A stretch of DNA of 45,696 nucleotides from NIOZ-UU35 sp964344175 (GCA_964344175.1 CAYFMI010000029.1:1-45696); one strand, 5' to 3'; counted from the first letter of the stretch, positions 16,257 to 24,387 are shown. Translations and numbers: made by a program. The notes: generated by a model from the sequence alone, not told the origin.

Positions 16257-19200
16257 TTACCGCTTCTCTTTCAACGCCCGCCAGATTTTCTCTGGCGTTA
16301 TGGGGTTGGCATCAATTTGCACACCCACAGCATCGAAAACAGCATTGCCTACCGCGGGAGCAACCCCGTCCAACGGAATTTCGGCAACGGCCTTAATTCC
16401 GAAGGGATGGCTGGGTTCATACGTCTCAACAAAGATGGTCTCCAACTCTGGCATCTCGTGCGCCATGAAGATATGATAATCTCGAAAATCGCGTTCGCGG
16501 GGCTGGCCTTTCTCGTCGTAAAGCATCTCTTCACAAACGGCATACCCAAGGGCCTGCACCATGCCGCCCTCGATCTGACCGGAAGCGGTAATGGGGTTCA
16601 CGATCACGCCCGAATCTACCGCCATGATGAGTTTGTCGACAACGATCTGACCGGTTTCGGTATCCACGGTCACTTCAGCCAACTGGGCGGCAAATGGCGG
16701 GGGGGCAACCGGCGAATAATAGGAGCCTACGGCCATAATTTGCTCCTGATCTTCGTGGTGCAGGGCGTTTAGAGCCACTTCGCCCAAAGTAACAAAATCA
16801 CCTTTAGGCCCAACAGCTTTTCCATCCGTAAGTCTAACGTTTGAATGTTCGATCGTTTGAACATTCAAACGATCATTAAGCATCCTGGCAGCGCGGATTT
16901 TTATCCTTTCGGCAACCTTCTCGGCAGCATTGACCACCGCCGCCCCGGAAATGTATGTTGTCGAGGAGGCATACGCCCCCACATCGAAGGGGGTGAAATC
17001 GGTATCCGAAGAATAGACAAGAATATCCTCCACCCGCACACCGAGCACTTCGGCGGCCATCTGCGCCAGCACTGTGTCGGAGCCGGTTCCCAGGTCGGTG
17101 GCTCCGACCAACAAATTGAAGGAGCCATCATCGTTCATCTTAAGACTGGCCCCGCCCATATCCAGATAGGGGATCGCCGTCCCTTGCATGGCAAGGGCTA
17201 TGCCAACCCCGCGGCGCAAATGCGGCTCACCGGGGACCCTGCGCCAGGCATCATTGGCATATTTCTGATCCCACCCAATGGCAGCTTTGGCCTGATTTAC
17301 GCATTCTTCTAACCCATTGGTTTCAATCGTCTCCGGGCGCGGTTCGCGGCCTTCGCTCCAGGCTGTGCTGAAGGGGTGCAATTCTCCAGCACGCAGGGCG
17401 TTTTTCAGGCGGAATTCGATTGGATCGAAACCCATCGCGCGGGCGATTTTTTCCATATGGCGCTCGACCGCCCAAAATCCTTGCGGCACACCATAACCGC
17501 GATAAGCCCCGCTGGGCGGATGATTGGTGTAGACAATGTCGGCGTAGAATTGGATATTGGGCGACTCACGGAACTCGCCATCCCCAACATAAAGAGCCAT
17601 CGACTTGTGGCCAGTGTTGCCGGTGACTGTCAGGGCATGGGCGCCATTGGCGCCGGTATCGCTGAGCGCATACATGGCATTGGCGGTGAGGGTTCCATCG
17701 ACTTTGACGCCGGTTTTCATACGGATGCGCATAGGGTGGCGTGAACGCGAGGCGGTGAATTCTTCTTCACGGGTAAATTCATACAGCACAGGCCGACCGG
17801 TAGCGATGGTCAGATGCGCGGCAACGTCTTCGACCAGGAATTCTTGCTTGCCGCCAAAGCCGCCGCCAATGCGCGGCTTGACCACACGAATGCGCTTGAC
17901 CGGCAGTTCAATCACCGGGGCCAGCATCCGCCGGACATGGAAGGGCACTTGTGTGCTGGTGCGCACAACCAGGCGGTCGTCCTCGTCCCAATAGGTGAGG
18001 ACAACATGCGGCTCAATATGAGCTTGTTGCACTTTGGGGACTTCGTACTCGGCCTCAAAAATACGGTCGGCAGCCGCAAAGCCCTTTTCCACATCGCCAA
18101 TATCAATGCGGATTTCGGCAGCCAAATTTTTAGCGGGGTCTGAATCGGCAAAATTGACGTACTCAGCCTCGTCGTGAAGGGTAGGCGCGCCTGGCTGCAT
18201 AGCCTGACGGGTATCGAAAAGCGGCTCTAAGACTTCATACTCGACATCGATGAGCTGGAGGGCTTTCTCAGCAATTGCCAGGCTTTCGGCGGCCACAAAA
18301 GCTACCCGATCCCCTACGAAGCGCACTTTGGTATCCAGCGAAAAGCAATCTAAAGGGCCAGGGATAGGATCGGACTGACCGGCGGTTGAATAGGCCACAC
18401 GTGGAATGTCGGCATGGGTTAGTACCGCTGCAACACCCGGCAGGGTGCGCGCTTTACTGACATCTATCGAAACAATGCGGGCATGCGCATGGGGACTGCG
18501 CAAGACCTTTGCGTAGAGCATGCCGCGCATCTCCACATCGGCGGCGAAGGCCGGTTTGCCCTGGGCCAGCTTGACAGCATCCACTTTGGGTTCAGGCTTG
18601 CCGACGCTGTGCAACTCTTCGGACTGTGGGGTGATTTTGATCTGCGGCATCACCTGGGTGCGCGCCTGCACTCCGGGTAAACCAGCATCACCCCCCAAAG
18701 GAGTCAGCGGCTCCCCTTCATCGGGCGGCATCCACTCCGGCGGCGCGGGAATCGGGGTGGCCGCGTCAATCGGCTTAACATGCTCCCCGCGCAACACCGC
18801 AGCAGCGCGCAATACCGCCTGAACGGGTTTCTTATATCCCGTGCAACGGCACAGAACGCCCGAAAGGGCGTCGCGCACCTGCGCTTCGCTGGGGTCAGCC
18901 TGTCGTTCGAGTAATTCTTTGGCTGCCAAAATTTGCCCAGGCGTGCAATAGCCGCATTGAATGGCTCCGGTTTCAACAAAGGCCTGCTGCAAGGCGTGCA
19001 GCCCGTCGGTTTTCTTCCAACCCTGATCGGGATGCTCGCCGAGGGCTTCGATCGTGGCAATGTTATGACCTTCGGCCTGAGCGGCCAGCAGCGAACCGGC
19101 GTTGACCGGTACGCCATTTAACAACACCGTATCTGCACCGCTGGCGCCGCCCTCGTCACTCAGCTTGACGCCAAAATAGCCCTGCCTTCGCAGAACCTGA

Positions 19201-19268
19201 TAAAGGCTGTCGCCCGGCTGGGCCTCGACCGCACACTCAATTCCGTTAATCGTCAGATGAAGTTCCAT
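16257..19268 (-). CDS. Molybdenum hydroxylase, [2Fe-2S]-Mo fusion with a lost cluster (set B)
   Basis: A 1003-residue fusion: plant-type ferredoxin-like domain (1-80), helical [2Fe-2S] domain (85-155), linker with Pro-rich stretch, a/b hammerhead (~225-345) and Mo-binding domains to the end. The helical cluster ligands are intact (Cys105, Cys108, Cys140, Cys142). The four ligands of the plant-type cluster are replaced: the segment VKLSDEGGASGADTVLLNG has Asp38, Ser43 and Asp46 where cysteines belong, and the fourth is Gly58. Mo motifs are present: GGGFGGKQE, PSGAYRGYGVPQG and the catalytic Glu in KAVAEIPLDG (family norm GxGE). The gene is 14 bp after its FAD partner. ATG at 19268 follows GAGAGAAAAAACT. 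Substrate unknown. The domain fold seems kept while the cluster is lost. Confidence 0.92.
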   Translation of the reverse strand: MELHLTINGIECAVEAQPGDSLYQVLRRQGYFGVKLSDEGGASGADTVLLNGVPVNAGSLLAAQAEGHNIATIEALGEHPDQGWKKTDGLHALQQAFVETGAIQCGYCTPGQILAAKELLERQADPSEAQVRDALSGVLCRCTGYKKPVQAVLRAAAVLRGEHVKPIDAATPIPAPPEWMPPDEGEPLTPLGGDAGLPGVQARTQVMPQIKITPQSEELHSVGKPEPKVDAVKLAQGKPAFAADVEMRGMLYAKVLRSPHAHARIVSIDVSKARTLPGVAAVLTHADIPRVAYSTAGQSDPIPGPLDCFSLDTKVRFVGDRVAFVAAESLAIAEKALQLIDVEYEVLEPLFDTRQAMQPGAPTLHDEAEYVNFADSDPAKNLAAEIRIDIGDVEKGFAAADRIFEAEYEVPKVQQAHIEPHVVLTYWDEDDRLVVRTSTQVPFHVRRMLAPVIELPVKRIRVVKPRIGGGFGGKQEFLVEDVAAHLTIATGRPVLYEFTREEEFTASRSRHPMRIRMKTGVKVDGTLTANAMYALSDTGANGAHALTVTGNTGHKSMALYVGDGEFRESPNIQFYADIVYTNHPPSGAYRGYGVPQGFWAVERHMEKIARAMGFDPIEFRLKNALRAGELHPFSTAWSEGREPRPETIETNGLEECVNQAKAAIGWDQKYANDAWRRVPGEPHLRRGVGIALAMQGTAIPYLDMGGASLKMNDDGSFNLLVGATDLGTGSDTVLAQMAAEVLGVRVEDILVYSSDTDFTPFDVGAYASSTTYISGAAVVNAAEKVAERIKIRAARMLNDRLNVQTIEHSNVRLTDGKAVGPKGDFVTLGEVALNALHHEDQEQIMAVGSYYSPVAPPPFAAQLAEVTVDTETGQIVVDKLIMAVDSGVIVNPITASGQIEGGMVQALGYAVCEEMLYDEKGQPRERDFRDYHIFMAHEMPELETIFVETYEPSHPFGIKAVAEIPLDGVAPAVGNAVFDAVGVQIDANPITPEKIWRALKEKR
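16839..16870. repeat. Perfect 12-bp inverted repeat inside the set B gene
   Basis: GTTTGAATGTTC (16839-16850) and GAACATTCAAAC (16859-16870) flank an 8-bp spacer within coding sequence for the RLNVQTIEHSNVRL segment. It is too perfect to be expected by chance in a coding region; function unknown. Confidence 0.85.
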
Positions 19269-19282
19269 AGTTTTTTCTCTCG

Positions 19283-20038
19283 TTACCCTCGGAGGTCTGC
19301 CAGGCAGCGGCGCGTCAGAGTTTTGGCAACATCGCTGCGATAGGCCGCGCTGGCCCATTGATCGCCGGATTCGCGATAGGCATCCTGGGCGGCAATTTCA
19401 GCCCCCGCCGGATGCGGGCCATCCATCGCCAGGAGTGGAACGCTCCCATATCCACCCAACACCAGCCGAGTGCGGCCCGAAGGCCATTTTGCTAAAGCGA
19501 CACAAATGATCGGCACATCTGCAGGGGTGCGGGATACAGCACGATAAGCCAGGGTCACATTTGTGGGCAGCGTAATTTGGGTGATAATCTGGCCGGCTGA
19601 AATTTTTTTGCGCCGCGGCAGGACTTCTCCCAGGGGGATGGTTGAATCATCAGGTTGGAGCGTCAGCTCTGCCCCGAGGGCCAGCATCACCACAGCAAAG
19701 GGTGAACGTCCGTCGGCGGCCATCAAGACCCCCGCCACCGTAGCCATGTGACGCATGTTGTAGGCGGCCTCATGCCGTATGGCTGCGCCCAGCGCGGCAG
19801 GGATCTCTGCCGTATTGAGTAAAGATTGCAAGGTCGTTGTGGCACCAACTTTAAGCACTTTTCCCGAAACTTGAAGGCCGGCCAGCCCCAGCGCTTGCAG
19901 ATCCACAACGGCAATGTCCTGCTCAACGAGTTGGCGAATAGCTGTGCCGCCGCCCAAGGGCAACGTGGGCGGCTCACTTCGGCCCAGCAACTTTAGGGCC
20001 TCATCCATTTTTTCTGGACGATGATATTCAATAATCAT
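19283..20038 (-). CDS. FAD-binding subunit-like protein of set B, degenerate
   Basis: A 251-residue protein of the xanthine dehydrogenase FAD-subunit family (PCMH-type fold). It starts MIIEYHRPEKMDEALKLL, typical of the family. The first FAD loop is LGGGTAIRQL, against the usual AGGTDLL. The second, usually RNxxTxGGNxxxxxPAxD, reads MRHMATVAGVLMAADGRSPF and lacks the Asn and the PAxD pattern seen in sets A and C. The C-terminal domain is short. FAD binding may be weakened or altered. It lies 14 bp upstream of the set B fusion, which has lost the Fe-S cluster that would contact this FAD, so the two losses agree. The ATG at 20038 follows GAGAGAAAACT; upstream frame extension runs through a hairpin and is rejected. 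Confidence 0.85.
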   Translation of the reverse strand: MIIEYHRPEKMDEALKLLGRSEPPTLPLGGGTAIRQLVEQDIAVVDLQALGLAGLQVSGKVLKVGATTTLQSLLNTAEIPAALGAAIRHEAAYNMRHMATVAGVLMAADGRSPFAVVMLALGAELTLQPDDSTIPLGEVLPRRKKISAGQIITQITLPTNVTLAYRAVSRTPADVPIICVALAKWPSGRTRLVLGGYGSVPLLAMDGPHPAGAEIAAQDAYRESGDQWASAAYRSDVAKTLTRRCLADLRG

Positions 20039-20060
20039 AGTTTTCTCTCGATAATCGTTT

Positions 20061-20103
20061 GGTTGATTTGGTCTTATTCGTGGGCCCACAAGACCAATCA
20101 ACC
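20061..20103. promoter_or_regulatory. Long hairpin between the thioesterase and set B genes
   Basis: GGTTGAT-T-TGGTCTT on the left pairs with AAGACCA-ATCAACC on the right (14 bp with one bulge), and the loop holds the palindrome GTGGGCCCAC. There is no following T-run on either strand. It may be an attenuator, RNA-processing site or partial terminator separating the F420-related genes from set B. Confidence 0.5.
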
Positions 20104-20110
20104 CATCAGA

Positions 20111-20572
20111 TTAATACACCTTCCATCCCAAAGCATCCTTGTCGACAGCCTCCAATTTTTCGTCGGGCACATCTACCAAAATGGCTTCTGCCTCCGCCAG
20201 GATTTCGCCATCAGGCCCGTAAATCTCGGCAGTAGACTTCGCCGTGCGGCTTTTGCTGCTCCCGGCACGCCCGACAATTTTTATCGGTATGCCTATTGGC
20301 ACATTCTTGCGATACTGCACTGTCAGCTTGGCGGTGTACATGAAACGCGTGTTTTCCGGGTCGCTGCCCATGTGGACACGCCCCAACACTTCATCCACCA
20401 GCGAAGCAACAATGCCGCCATGCACAACACCCGGATAACTCTGAAAATGTTCCGGGGTAACATATTCCACAGTCACTTCGCCGGGCGCGGTTTCGTAAAA
20501 CTCTAGGTGCAAGCCGTAGGGGTTTTCTACACCACACACAAAGCAGTGACGCGAGTTGGGCTGTTTGCTCAT
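20111..20572 (-). CDS. PaaI-type hotdog thioesterase
   Basis: A 153-residue hotdog-fold protein of the PaaI/YbgC type, expected to hydrolyse acyl-CoA thioesters. After an N-terminal cysteine-containing segment (HCFVCGVENPYGL), the central helix region has the typical VVHGGIVASLVDEVLG pattern, with His-Gly-Gly and the catalytic acid. Length is normal. Its ATG overlaps the stop of the F420-dependent oxidoreductase gene by 4 bp (ATGA), so they are co-translated. This suggests an acyl-CoA or related thioester in the same pathway. The N-terminal CxxC might bind zinc. The physiological substrate is unknown. Confidence 0.85.
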   Translation of the reverse strand: MSKQPNSRHCFVCGVENPYGLHLEFYETAPGEVTVEYVTPEHFQSYPGVVHGGIVASLVDEVLGRVHMGSDPENTRFMYTAKLTVQYRKNVPIGIPIKIVGRAGSSKSRTAKSTAEIYGPDGEILAEAEAILVDVPDEKLEAVDKDALGWKVY

Positions 20573-21564
20573 AACGGGCTAAAGGTATCTACCAGCAGTT
20601 TCACATCGCCGCCCACCGGGTACAGAATGGGGCAGGTGCAGCCGCGGTCAATATAGTCTTGCACTTTTCTGCGGGCCTCATCCGGGGTTCCGGATGCCGT
20701 AATGCGATGCACCAAATCGTCAGGAACAAGGTGTTTGGCACTTTCGATTTGCTCGTGCGTGGCCGGCCATCCTAAAATAGATTGAATTTCGGCCACGACA
20801 TCGTCCGAAACGCCAGAGGCCTTGGCAATATGAGGCTGCTGCGCCAAATACTGGCAGAGCAGCATTTTGGTGGTATCAATGGCTTCGTCATGGTCATGAG
20901 CTACCGAGCAAACCACCAACTGCGGACGATCAATATCATCGAGGGTGCGCCCGGCTTTCTTGGCGCCTTCGGCCAACAACTCGATAGCACGATCGTTGTA
21001 TTCCGGCGGCACACAATAATTCAAAACCGCGCCATCGGCAATCTCACCGGTGAGTTTCATCATCTTTGGGCCAGTTGCGCCAATCATAATCGGCACATTG
21101 CGCGGCTCGCGGCGCCCGTGGACAACATCCAGCTCAATGCCCTCGACCTTATGGAATTCGCCATGAAATGTCACCCGCTCCATCGCCAGCAAGCGGCGCA
21201 CCACTTCCACTGTCTCTCGCATGGCTAACAAGGGTTTACGGCGCTCAATGCCGACATTCTGCGCCAGCGGGTCCCACCAGGCGCCAATGCCCAAAATGGT
21301 ACGATCCGGCGCTAAATCGTCCAGGGTCAAGAATGTGGAAGCCAGCAGACCAATATTGCGCGTCCAGTTATTGAGTACGCCTGAGCCGACTTTGATCTTC
21401 TCGGTTACAGCAGCATAAGCGGCCATTGGAACAATGGCATCGCGCACCAGGCGCGACTCTGCCTGCCAAACAGCCTCGAAACCTTTCTCTTCGGCATACC
21501 TCACATAGTCCAGGCCATCGCGTAAATCATGGGCATCTTGCAAATACAAGGCTACACGTTTCAT
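20569..21564 (-). CDS. LLM-class F420-dependent oxidoreductase (Mer-like)
   Basis: A ~331-residue bacterial-luciferase-like TIM barrel. The sequence resembles methylenetetrahydromethanopterin reductase (Mer) and actinobacterial F420-dependent oxidoreductases: YVRYAEEKGFEAVWQAESRLVRDA near the start, KVGSGVLNNWTRNIGLLA at ~60-78, ILGIGAWWDPLAQ, and PIMIGATGPKMMKLTGEIADGAVLNY in the centre. Members transfer hydride between F420H2 and a substrate. The set of F420 biosynthesis genes immediately upstream (21.8-25.9 kb) supports F420 rather than FMN. The ATG at 21564 follows GGAGGTTCAA; a TTG four codons earlier would include that site. Substrate unknown; Mer-type C1 chemistry or a ketone or alkene reduction are both possible. 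Confidence 0.88.
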   Translation of the reverse strand: MKRVALYLQDAHDLRDGLDYVRYAEEKGFEAVWQAESRLVRDAIVPMAAYAAVTEKIKVGSGVLNNWTRNIGLLASTFLTLDDLAPDRTILGIGAWWDPLAQNVGIERRKPLLAMRETVEVVRRLLAMERVTFHGEFHKVEGIELDVVHGRREPRNVPIMIGATGPKMMKLTGEIADGAVLNYCVPPEYNDRAIELLAEGAKKAGRTLDDIDRPQLVVCSVAHDHDEAIDTTKMLLCQYLAQQPHIAKASGVSDDVVAEIQSILGWPATHEQIESAKHLVPDDLVHRITASGTPDEARRKVQDYIDRGCTCPILYPVGGDVKLLVDTFSPL

Positions 21565-21590
21565 TTGAACCTCCAATAAGGGATAATGGA

Positions 21591-21655
21591 CTCTTGGGGA
21601 ACTTCCGTGAGAAACCCCGCATTTTGGGGTGCTCCCGACGAGGATCCCCAGAGAC
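21591..21655. repeat. Interspersed palindromic repeat R1, copy 2 (full form)
   Basis: About 65 bp starting CTCTTGGGGAACTTCCGTGA, with an internal CCCC...GGGG hairpin and a GATCCCCAGAG end that pairs back to the beginning. The whole length aligns to the inverse of 40954-41019, and the first 28 bp to copy 1. Confidence 0.75.
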
Positions 21656-21668
21656 CCGGTTAATAGTT

Positions 21669-21782
21669 TTAGGACTTACGCAGTTCGATGAAAGAAATTC
21701 CGAAAATAGGGGTGTGTGGGGCGCTTCGCGCCCCACACACCCCTATTTTCGGGCATCCCCGGTGCAAGTGCGTAACTCCTAA
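21669..21782. mobile_element. MITE-like element with terminal inverted repeats and a perfect 24-bp hairpin
   Basis: A 114-bp non-coding element bounded by TTAGGACTTACGCA (21669-21682) and TGCGTAACTCCTAA (21769-21782), inverted repeats with one mismatch. Inside, 21700-21723 and 21729-21752 form a perfect 24-bp stem around a CTTCG loop. Its 20-bp left end (21675-21694, CTTACGCAGTTCGATGAAAG) recurs exactly, inverted, at 31669-31688. It encodes no protein and would depend on a transposase elsewhere. Confidence 0.8.
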
Positions 21783-21793
21783 GTTTCTTGAAT

Positions 21794-22405
21794 TCATTCC
21801 ATCTTAATATCTAAGCTCTGTTCCAGCAAAGCTAAATCTTCGGGAACATCTAAATCCAATGTCAGCGAGGGCAGTTCACAAACTTCAACCCGGGCGCCGG
21901 CCTCACGAGCTAACTCGCAATGCCGTTCAAAGGAGCCATCGCCATAGTGGTATTCAATCAACCCCGATGGGCAGATCAGCAAAGCGTTTGTGCCGCGCCG
22001 ATGACGATCTGGAGCAACCACAACCACTGGCGGATCTATAGCGCGCTCGATCATCATTTGAACATCCTCGGGCGTAATCAACGGCAAATCGGCCGGCAGC
22101 ACCAATACCCCCCGGGTTTCGTAGGTTTTTGCCACCACGGTCGCCCGCGCCAACGCGATATTCAAATGCGGCGCGCCATTCTCCAGCACTGTGCGAGCGC
22201 CCAGATCCCGGGCCAGTGACAGGGCCGATTGATCGCGACTCACAACCAGAACATGCTCAATTTCAGGGATATTTTTTAAGGTGCTAATGGTATTTTCTAG
22301 CAGATAGCGGTTCAAGTCGGTTCGTTCATCTTCCGAAAAAACACTGGCTAAACGCGACTTGCCTCGACGGAGAGGTTTCACAGGGACGATCGCCCAAATT
22401 GTCAT
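21794..22405 (-). CDS. cofC: CofC, phospholactate/PEP guanylyltransferase (F420 biosynthesis)
   Basis: A 203-residue nucleotidyltransferase of the CofC/FbiD family. It activates 2-phospho-L-lactate, or phosphoenolpyruvate in many bacteria, with GTP to give the donor used by CofD. Family features are the N-terminal VPVKPLRRGKSRLA loop, VLPADLPLITPEDV in the centre and DRHRRGTNALL. The C-terminal LDLDVPEDL motif is also typical. It lies 38 bp downstream of cofD on the same strand, so the two consecutive steps are encoded together. The presence of a separate FbiB-type nitroreductase nearby favours use of PEP and a dehydro-F420 intermediate. The start is an ATG with a weak, distant AGGA. Confidence 0.93.
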   Translation of the reverse strand: MTIWAIVPVKPLRRGKSRLASVFSEDERTDLNRYLLENTISTLKNIPEIEHVLVVSRDQSALSLARDLGARTVLENGAPHLNIALARATVVAKTYETRGVLVLPADLPLITPEDVQMMIERAIDPPVVVVAPDRHRRGTNALLICPSGLIEYHYGDGSFERHCELAREAGARVEVCELPSLTLDLDVPEDLALLEQSLDIKME

Positions 22406-22443
22406 TCGCTATTCACAGTCCTTTCTTTATATACGAGTATCCC

Positions 22444-23385
22444 TTAAATTTTATCAGAGATCATAGTACCGCAAAATTGCAGAACTTCCTCCGCCAGGCG
22501 ACGACGGTCATGCCTATCCTTCATCAGCGTGTCAGTCACTCGCGTCTGCATACCAAGACCGGCGATTTCTTCTTCCTGATCGGCATCCAGGCTATCAAAC
22601 ACGTATCCGGTGAGCAAGCCGTAAAAGTGTTGGGCTACCGCCAATGCTGAGGGCTGGATACCTAATTCCCGATACATTTTTGCCGCCGGGCCTTTAACCG
22701 CCTGCCCGCGAATAATGGGGGAGACCGCTACGATTAGGCGGCGGCTCAATGCCGACCTCAGGGTGGGCAGCGCTAAAATGGGGCCGATACTCACCCAGGG
22801 GTTCGACGGGCAAAAGACGACCACATCGGCATTCTCAACAGCTTCCAAAACCCCAGGGGCGGGCTGTGCCCGCTCGACACCCGCGAAACAAAATCCGTTC
22901 ACCTGCGGTTCGCATCGGCGATGGACAAAATATTCCTGAAAGGCCAGCACACCCTGATCGCTGGACACAATCGTCGAAATGACATCGTCACTCATCGGCA
23001 AAATGGTGGCCTGGATGCCCCAGGCCTGGCAAAACGCCGCTGTGACCTGGCTGAGGGGTTCGCCAGCGCGCATCCGGCGGGTACGCTCAATATGCGTGCC
23101 AAGATCCCGGTCACCAATCCGGAACCAATCATCGCCGCCCAGCGCGGCAATACTCTCCAGCGCGTGCCAGCTTTCGCCGCTTCGCCCCCAGCCAGTCTCG
23201 GTGTTGGCTAACCCGGCCAGGGTATAGCACACCGTATCCAGATCGGGGCAGATTTTAAGTCCCCAATGCTCAAAATCATCGCCGGTGTTGACAATAATCG
23301 TGAGCTTTTCGGGAGGGAGAATCTGCGCCAGGCCGTCGGCCAACTTTGCTCCGCCGACACCGCCTGCTAAAGCTACGATATTCAT
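22444..23385 (-). CDS. cofD: CofD, phospholactate/PEP transferase (F420-0 synthesis)
   Basis: A 313-residue CofD/FbiA protein. It transfers the phospholactyl (or enolpyruvyl-phosphate) group to FO, making F420-0 or dehydro-F420-0 in the cytoplasm. The N-terminal VALAGGVGGAKLADGL, VNTGDDFEHWGLKICPDLDTV and PSNPWVSIGPILAL segments are hallmarks, together with SPIIRGQAVKGPAAKM. Full length. The ATG follows directly after the stop codon of the nitroreductase gene (TAAATG), which implies translational coupling. FO synthase (CofG/CofH or FbiC), needed to make the FO acceptor, is not in this window. Confidence 0.96.
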   Translation of the reverse strand: MNIVALAGGVGGAKLADGLAQILPPEKLTIIVNTGDDFEHWGLKICPDLDTVCYTLAGLANTETGWGRSGESWHALESIAALGGDDWFRIGDRDLGTHIERTRRMRAGEPLSQVTAAFCQAWGIQATILPMSDDVISTIVSSDQGVLAFQEYFVHRRCEPQVNGFCFAGVERAQPAPGVLEAVENADVVVFCPSNPWVSIGPILALPTLRSALSRRLIVAVSPIIRGQAVKGPAAKMYRELGIQPSALAVAQHFYGLLTGYVFDSLDADQEEEIAGLGMQTRVTDTLMKDRHDRRRLAEEVLQFCGTMISDKI

Positions 23386-23988
23386 TTACACAATCCTAAC
23401 AACCTCATCAACCGGTTTACGCGGCCTCGGCGGGGGGGTAATTTCTGGATACCCAATAAAAATTAGCGCCTGTGGTTCCCACGATTTTGGCAGCCCCAAC
23501 GCTCGCCGGGCCGCTTCGGGGGCAAATAGCGGGCCGCATGTCCACACCCCCCCCAAACCCTGCGCGTGAGCCGCCAGTAAGAGTTGTAATCCAGCCAGGG
23601 CAACACTTTGCACACCCATGAGATGTTCCGCCCGGCGGCGTTTTTCATCTGGATAGTCATCGCCTTGCGTGACATCCAGACAGAGCATGGCTGCCGCCGG
23701 GGCCGTCATCAACCGCTCCCGAGAGCGTTCAAACTGGGCTGCCACTTGCGCATCGGATAATCCGTCGGATTGCATATCGTTCTGATATTGGTTGCCCATT
23801 TCAATGGCGACCTTCTGTCTGGCCTGCTCCGAACGCAATACCACAAAGCGCCAGGGCTGACGGTGATGCGCCGATGGCGCCCAGGTGGCCGTCTCAATAA
23901 GGCGCATCAGCAGATCATCGGTAACAGGTTTGTCTGCAAAGCGCCGCACGGAGCGACGGGTGCGCAAAAATTTTGTAGCTGTGTCCAC
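23386..23988 (-). CDS. Nitroreductase-family protein, probable dehydro-F420-0 reductase (FbiB C-terminal domain-like)
   Basis: About 200 residues of FMN-dependent nitroreductase fold: RTRRSVRRFADKPV at the N-terminus (FMN phosphate contacts), WAPSAHHRQPWRFVVL, and GLGGVWTCGPLFAPEAARRALGLP with the GYP motif near the end. In actinobacteria the same domain is fused to CofE as FbiB and reduces dehydro-F420-0. Here it is encoded alone between cofD and the PPOX/cofE genes, so that role is a strong inference from context. The GTG at 23988, 1 bp after the PPOX stop, is the likely start; a TTG at 24003 would overlap by 14 bp. A general nitroreductase is the alternative. Confidence 0.85.
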   Translation of the reverse strand: MDTATKFLRTRRSVRRFADKPVTDDLLMRLIETATWAPSAHHRQPWRFVVLRSEQARQKVAIEMGNQYQNDMQSDGLSDAQVAAQFERSRERLMTAPAAAMLCLDVTQGDDYPDEKRRRAEHLMGVQSVALAGLQLLLAAHAQGLGGVWTCGPLFAPEAARRALGLPKSWEPQALIFIGYPEITPPPRPRKPVDEVVRIV

Positions 23989-23989
23989 T

Positions 23990-24373
23990 TTACTCGGCAA
24001 CAACCTTGTAAATTACCCGCACATCTTCGGGATAGCCCTGCTGCCAGCCTTCAACACCGAGATAGATCTGCGCCAAATATTGAATATGATCCCAGCTGCC
24101 TTCCTCAGTAATCTCAACCACCCGGCCGCGCACTTGAATAAAGCGGTACATATCTCGCGGATCGAAGATGGTTATGGCGATCTGTGGGCGGGCGCGCATA
24201 TTACGATCCTTGACGCGCCCCTTGACGGAATTAAGCAGAATATATTTGCCCTCGCAACTGAACCAGACCGGCGTGGCCTGGGGTGTGCCGTCATCCATAA
24301 TCGTCGCCAGCACGGCGAAGGCTTTGGTTTCATCTTGCAGCAGATCGTGATATTCTGCGGGGATACTTTTCAT
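23990..24373 (-). CDS. PPOX-class F420-dependent oxidoreductase-like protein
   Basis: A 127-residue split-barrel flavin/deazaflavin-binding protein (pyridoxamine 5'-phosphate oxidase-like fold). Typical parts are AVLATIMDDGTPQATPVWFSCEG, ILLNSVKGRVKDRNMRARPQIAITI and the later YRFIQVRGRVVEI strand. Small single-domain members of this group from F420 producers use F420H2 as reductant (Ddn/FDOR-B relatives). Its position between cofE and the nitroreductase strengthens the F420 assignment. ATG at 24373 follows AGGATTAAGCG. The stop lies within a few bases of the next start. Substrate unknown. Confidence 0.88.
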   Translation of the reverse strand: MKSIPAEYHDLLQDETKAFAVLATIMDDGTPQATPVWFSCEGKYILLNSVKGRVKDRNMRARPQIAITIFDPRDMYRFIQVRGRVVEITEEGSWDHIQYLAQIYLGVEGWQQGYPEDVRVIYKVVAE

Positions 24374-24387
24374 CGCTTAATCCTGTG

